NCBI GenBank assembly: GCA_000611775.1
Contig: KK106982.1
Coordinates: forward strand, 2,661,992-2,725,991
Length of the DNA stretch: 64,000 nt
Origin: Umbilicaria muhlenbergii
Lineage: Eukaryota > Ascomycota > Lecanoromycetes > Umbilicariales > Umbilicariaceae
Direction of reading: 5' to 3'
A model generated the notes under the pieces. It was not told the DNA's origin. It ran no database searches and saw nothing but the letters and a program-made list of their open reading frames with translations. Below, piece after piece: positions 59,490 through 64,000 of this stretch. Numbering within the stretch: the first letter of the stretch is position 1; each line of letters starts with the position of its first letter. The translations under genes and the position numbers were made by a program.

Positions 59490-61516
59490 TTAACTTTGTT
59501 CACGTTTCAGGGGAGTGAACACAAGCTCCAGTTTCCCTGGTGCAGCCGTGAACTGATCTTTCATATCCTTCCACACCCGGACACCGTCTTCCCCCGGCGC
59601 GAACTTGATGTCGTACTTACTCACCAACAGCGCAGTCACGAACCGTATCTCCGCCAGCGCCAAGTTCTTCCCTACGCAGGCGAAACGGCCGATACTGAAG
59701 GGGGTAAACACCTTTTTATCCGCCACCATTTCAGGTTTAGAATACCATCGCTCAGGGATAAATTCTTCGGCACGTTCGTAGGACTTCTCAACTGTAGGGG
59801 AGGTTAGACCTTTTTTCCTTCTATTTGGGGTGAATCAAGGGGAAATAGAGAGACGGCACAACGTACGACGACCCATGGTGTAGCGCGGAGATACGATAGT
59901 GGTGTTTCCGGGGATGAAACGGCCCGCGATCTCGACGCCTTCCGGAGGGCTCTCACGATAGCCACCGGTTGGGACCGAGGGGTGTAAGCGAAGTGTTTCA
60001 TTTATCGCGCCATTCAAGTGATCAAGAGTCTTCAAGGCTTTGGCGTCGTAGATAGAGGGTAAGGTATGCAATTCGGTCCGAATTTGTTCAGCATGCTGAG
60101 GTGCTAGAGCTAACCGGTAGAATAAATAAATCATAGTTGACGCAACTGTATCACTGTTGGGCATCAGTCAATCTGACGAGCTTCATGACTTTGTCCGCTG
60201 TACTTGCCTACCAGCAACGATCAAGGCTACTGAATCGCCATTCAGCCAAAATCGATCCTTCTCTAAGCTGTCCTTTTTTTTAGAGCCGTCAATCAACCAT
60301 GAAGAGATCTGCGCATCAATATCAACTTGAAAGTCAGGCCCACGCATTGGTATAGATAACATACGTCAGGTTTGTCCACTTCTGTCTGCGGGAAGAGAGT
60401 GTGTCAGCTTATGTTGAATCTTGACGCAGGAAGAAATGATGATGCCAGTTGCTTACATGAATTCGCTCACTCATACGTTCTGCACACCAGGCAATCATCT
60501 TATTCCAATCTCGCACCACTGGAATTATTGGAAAACTAAAGGCTAGTTGAACTAGCCAAGGTACAGAACTCAAAGGGCCAAGAAGATTGAGTGCTCTTCG
60601 CAGCATTAGGACAGCATAGTGCCATTCTTTGCTCTCCAACATTTTGAAAGACTTTGCAAATGCAAAGTCTCCCATGACATCAAAGCTAAGGAAGTAGAAC
60701 CAAGTTGAGACGTCGACTGGTTTCCCTGAGCTACTTGCGATATGCTTTTCAAGTAGCATCCCATATATCTGGATACGCTTTTCGTAACCATCCAGAGCTA
60801 TCAAATGATGCGTTAGAGGATGAACTTATTCGATCGATGGAGGGAGCCCACCTCTCAAAGTAAAAGCACGGTCCCAAGTCCGGCGGCGTTGATCATGCTC
60901 CTTCTTACTTCGAGTCGTGTTAAGAGCAATCAGTGGCAGAAGAATATCGTACCAAACTGCTTTGTTGCAGTGATTGATAGGGCCGTCAACTGCCCATTTG
61001 ACTTCCGGTGTAAAGATCGTTATCTCATCTGGACCTTCCACATTCCCTATGCGTTAGCAAACAGACATTTTCAGACGATAGCTCCGTCCTCTTACCAGTT
61101 CGCACAAAATCTCCATATTTTTTGTGCAAGCCGTCCAGTAAAATATGATTTTGAGAGTCCAATGCATTTGCTGTGTGCCAAAGTTTGGTGACGCTAGCCA
61201 TGAATGGACCAGGGAACTTCCGTAGCCGATGAAAAACTTTCCGGTAAATGACAATGCTTGTCAGGAGGGAGAGAGTGTACGCAGCAGAAACCCAGAGAGT
61301 TTCTGTAGTACCCCGGAATGCGTCTTGATTCTTGACTGCGATTTCCCCGTACAGCAATATCGAGAATAAAACCACATGGAGCCTGAAAAGTAGTGGAGCT
61401 TTCATATGATGTTCGCCGTAGTTGTAGAAACAAAGATGTGAGGCAACGCCACTTGCTGCTGCCACCAAGGCTTCCTCCAAGAGTGTCCAATTGGTTGGAC
61501 AAGTTAAGAAGAGCAT
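59490..61516 (-). CDS. Cytochrome P450 monooxygenase
   Basis: The model is complement(join(59490..59791,59867..60153,60208..60308,60365..60385,60457..60797,60852..61034,61096..61516)), 551 aa; all phases agree. The N-terminus has several hydrophobic helices with NYGEHHMKAP, a mark of P450s often annotated as tryprostatin B 6-hydroxylase-like. The proline hinge is RKFPGPF. The I-helix AGSDTVAST (354-362) is rebuilt only by a GC-AG intron (AG|GCAAGT at 60207). ExxR is ETLR (408-411), the PERW motif follows, and the heme loop FSIGRFACVGKNLAL has Cys490. Exon 4 is just 21 nt (60365-60385). It is probably an ER-bound hydroxylase or oxidase in the neighbouring metabolite locus. Confidence 0.92.
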
Positions 61517-63322
61517 GATGAATGAATTACATGCGTTACACTCAGATTGTTCATAAAAGAGAAGATGCTTGAGCTTGAAAGCTTCATATAATGAATCAAT
61601 TCACAGCAGACAAAAGAGGAGGGAAGGTCTCTGCGGTATGACTTTTACTGTAGTGTACATCTCTAAACCTACTCCTCCTGCACGACAATTTAGCAAGTTG
61701 CCAATCAGCCTTTGACGCCCAATTAGGTATAGTAGGAGATCCAAATCTTTCAGCGCCATCCCGATAACCAAAAAAAGGCAACCATGCCTAGTATGAAGCA
61801 TTCAAAAATAGGCTGTATTGAAACCTTCACAAGACCAGAAGGATTGGAGAGCGAGTCACACCTCTAGCAGCCAGTTATTTTTGAGTTTGGGTGGCTGATG
61901 ATTAGCACCGCACGGCCCTCAGCCCACCAACTCATAATCATGCAAGACATTGCCCTAAACAAGTTCATCCGTAGAACGCGCGGCGGGCCTTCAGGATTCG
62001 ACTCTTGACCTATGGCTACATTAGCTGTGAAACACCCTCCTTGTAGCCTTGCATGGGTCCACTCCAGAATGGTAGATCATTTATCATTGCTTATTGACTA
62101 TGCCCATCCGTGCGCCCGGCGTTACACAAATCCTCTCTGTGGCCCCGATGTGTACACGCAATGGGGGCGTTTTGGGCTGAAAGCATGATACATGCATGCT
62201 TACCAGTGCAACGGCCTATCTTCCATAGGGCTGCGGTGGCGTGCAGCTGTAAGAGGAATGGATTGGAGGAACCACACTTTTGCTCTCAATCCCCTGCTCA
62301 AGGATGATTTCCGTATCTCGTTGCCATGCTAGTCATTTGCGTGCATTCAGCCTAGGCTTTCGACAATGCTCTCTTACGTTGTATGAAACAGACTGCGGAA
62401 ATTCTCTACGCCGCAAACATCTGCCTGCAGCATTGAAGTTCTCTCAGCCGTAATCGATCTTATTTGCCGTTACATTACCATTGTGACAAATTGAAAGAAG
62501 ATCCTGCAAACTATGTCACACAGGCTAAAGCTATCATGTATTGCAGCGGTGTCAATGACCGTGGTAACACAAATTGACAGGATTTAATGCACTCACCTGC
62601 TATGAACCTAAGCCATGCCACTCCCTTGCTTCGGAGACCAGGCCATGTTACAGCTGGGGCAAAATGCAAGATAATCTAAGACAGAGTAAGCAGTATTCCT
62701 AATAGCCTCAGTCTAGGCTAGGGTAGCCCGGGGAGAGCTCGGTCTCGCCCGCTCAAAGAAGCATGCAGACAATGATGTGCAACCTCAGATCTCATCATGT
62801 GTGCCTCATATGACTCTTGTGATTCATGATCAGGTGCACCTGAGTCTTCTTGTGCCTCCGGCGTAATTTCCGCTTTTGATCCTCAGCTTTGGGAGTGCAT
62901 GAGCTCCTGGCACATTTCATCCGAGATGGATTTATATCAGGTGCACCTAAGTCTCCATGTGCCTCCGGCGTAATTTCCACTTTTGATCCTCAGCTTTAGG
63001 AGTGCATAAGCTCCTAACGCATTTCATACGAGATGAATCCCACAATTTGTGCCTCTACTTCTCAAAGAGAGTCATTGTCGTATTCCTTATGCAGGGCTAG
63101 GATTGATGTATCCACCATGTGATAATTACACACAAATGATAAATAATGGACCCTGCGGACATTTGTAGTAAAGTGAAATTAAGGAGATATGTAAATTTGA
63201 TGAGTAGCATCTCCGGTCCTTTCTATGCCTTTATGCAACGCTTTACGTCGCCTACCCAATCAACATTCCCGTCAATCGATTGAGTACTTGACATCTCGAA
63301 GAAGCTTATCAGAAAACTAACT
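61517..63322. other. Intergenic region upstream of P450 and UbiA genes
   Basis: This 1.8-kb region separates the divergent P450 (-) and UbiA (+) genes and must hold both promoters. Apart from the 107-bp duplication at 62831 no element was recognised. The frames at 61596-61801 (-) have no family signal. Confidence 0.5.
62831..63044. repeat. Two 107-bp tandem copies
   Basis: Copies start at 62831 and 62938 (CAGGTGCACCT(G/A)AGTCT ... GCCTCCGGCGTAATTTCC ... GATCCTCAGCTTT). They differ at about 15 sites. They lie 280-490 bp upstream of the UbiA-family gene. Confidence 0.85.
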
Positions 63323-64000
63323 ATGAGTACCCAATGTGTGAAAGGGGTAACCCTCAACGAATCCCACCAGGTGAGAGACCTGTATATACACTCTGTAGTC
63401 TTTACAAAGGTTTTAAGACGCGCGGTGCTGAGGAGTACTAACGCTTTTGGAGGCGACAAACCATCCTCAGAAACGGAAACCACTGTCCTATCACCTATAC
63501 ACAATATGGCTCTTTACCCGCAGCGATCTAAAGACGATCGTCATTCCAAGTACGGTTTTTGGCGTGGTCTCTTCTTTGTCGGGATCAGTCCTCACGACTA
63601 ATCCGTCGCCTTTGGTACTCAACATCGGAAAACGTCTCCCAATAACCGCATTCTGGGCGTGGATTAATCTATTACCTTTCGCGATAGACAACCAGCGGCA
63701 GCCGGACGGCATTAAGGAGGACATCGAAAACAAAGCCTGGAGACCGCTACCATCAAAGAGGCTAACACCAAAAGAGGCGACTTTGTCAATGCTGGCGCTA
63801 TACCTCGTAGCGTTTTTGTCGAGTCTGTATGTCGGAGGAATATGGCAGTGCATCACCCTGATGGGCCTTGGATATTGGTATAATGATCGGAAAGGAGCCG
63901 ACAGCAGCTGCATAACCCGGAACTTCATCAATGCCTGTGGCTACATTTGCTTTACGTCTGGATCCCTGGAAGTCACGTCTGATCCTTCATGCACATTCCT
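63323..64000 (+). CDS. UbiA-family membrane prenyltransferase/terpene cyclase-like protein (3' end outside window)
   Basis: The model is join(63323..63370,63453..>64000). A 16-codon first exon ends CACCAG|GTGAGA; an 82-nt intron with branch ACTAAC and acceptor TTGGAG follows. Splicing gives NESHQATNHPQKRKPLSYHL and then YTIWLFTRSDLKTIVIPSTV. Membrane helices alternate with the UbiA mark FAIDNQRQPDGIKEDIENKA, followed by WRPLPSKRLTP. This is the fungal subgroup that includes Fma-TC, the membrane-bound terpene cyclase of fumagillin biosynthesis, besides true prenyltransferases. The second Asp-rich motif lies outside the window, so the reaction cannot be decided. Confidence 0.85.

Overview
The window is nuclear DNA of a filamentous ascomycete (Pezizomycotina-type). 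Genes are broken by introns of about 50-90 nt with GTRNGT donors and CTAAC/CTGAC-like branch points. The gene content is fungal: WSC-domain and GPI-anchored wall proteins, a hydrophobin-like protein, DNA ligase I (Cdc9), a berberine-bridge oxidase, UMTA/LaeA-like methyltransferases, a PTH11/rhodopsin-domain membrane protein, a P450 and a UbiA-family protein. The genus cannot be told from the sequence alone. Exon boundaries were worked out by hand from reading frame, splice signals and family motifs.

Layout. (1) 1-25 kb, GC-normal: WSC protein (-), GPI protein (-), DNA ligase I (-), two unrecognised proteins, a truncated SMP-30/gluconolactonase-like relic, a ComA-type phosphosulfolactate synthase gene with two in-frame stops, a CrtC/Diels-Alderase-like secreted protein (-), an SDR (+), a BBE-type FAD oxidase (+) and a hydrophobin-like gene (-). 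Two class II DNA transposons sit among them: a pogo/Fot1-type deletion derivative at 17.6-18.1 kb and a decayed Tc1/mariner element at 22.4-23.9 kb.

(2) About 25.63-52.35 kb: a 27-kb AT-rich transposon graveyard without intact genes. Its backbone is an old minus-strand Gypsy element (LTRs at 28.4 and 49.3-49.6 kb). Into it went a second Gypsy element (34.76-41.96 kb, target duplication CTCAT), fragments of the same family, a hAT relic, and a TA-flanked element with 219-bp inverted ends that carries a 466-bp unit repeated seven times. A pogo/Fot1-type element (50.16-52.69 kb) forms the right margin and holds a younger GC-rich hAT-like element with a perfect 8-bp target duplication. The decay looks RIP-like (C to T on both strands), but the lost dinucleotides are CpG and CpC while CpA/TpG is abundant. 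That is the opposite of the usual CpA signature.

(3) 52.8-64 kb, GC-normal: two paralogous UMTA-type methyltransferases with the same exon plan, an alpha/beta hydrolase, a rhodopsin-domain membrane protein, a multi-exon cytochrome P450 and the start of a UbiA-family membrane enzyme. This looks like a small secondary-metabolite locus beside heterochromatin. It may continue beyond the right edge.
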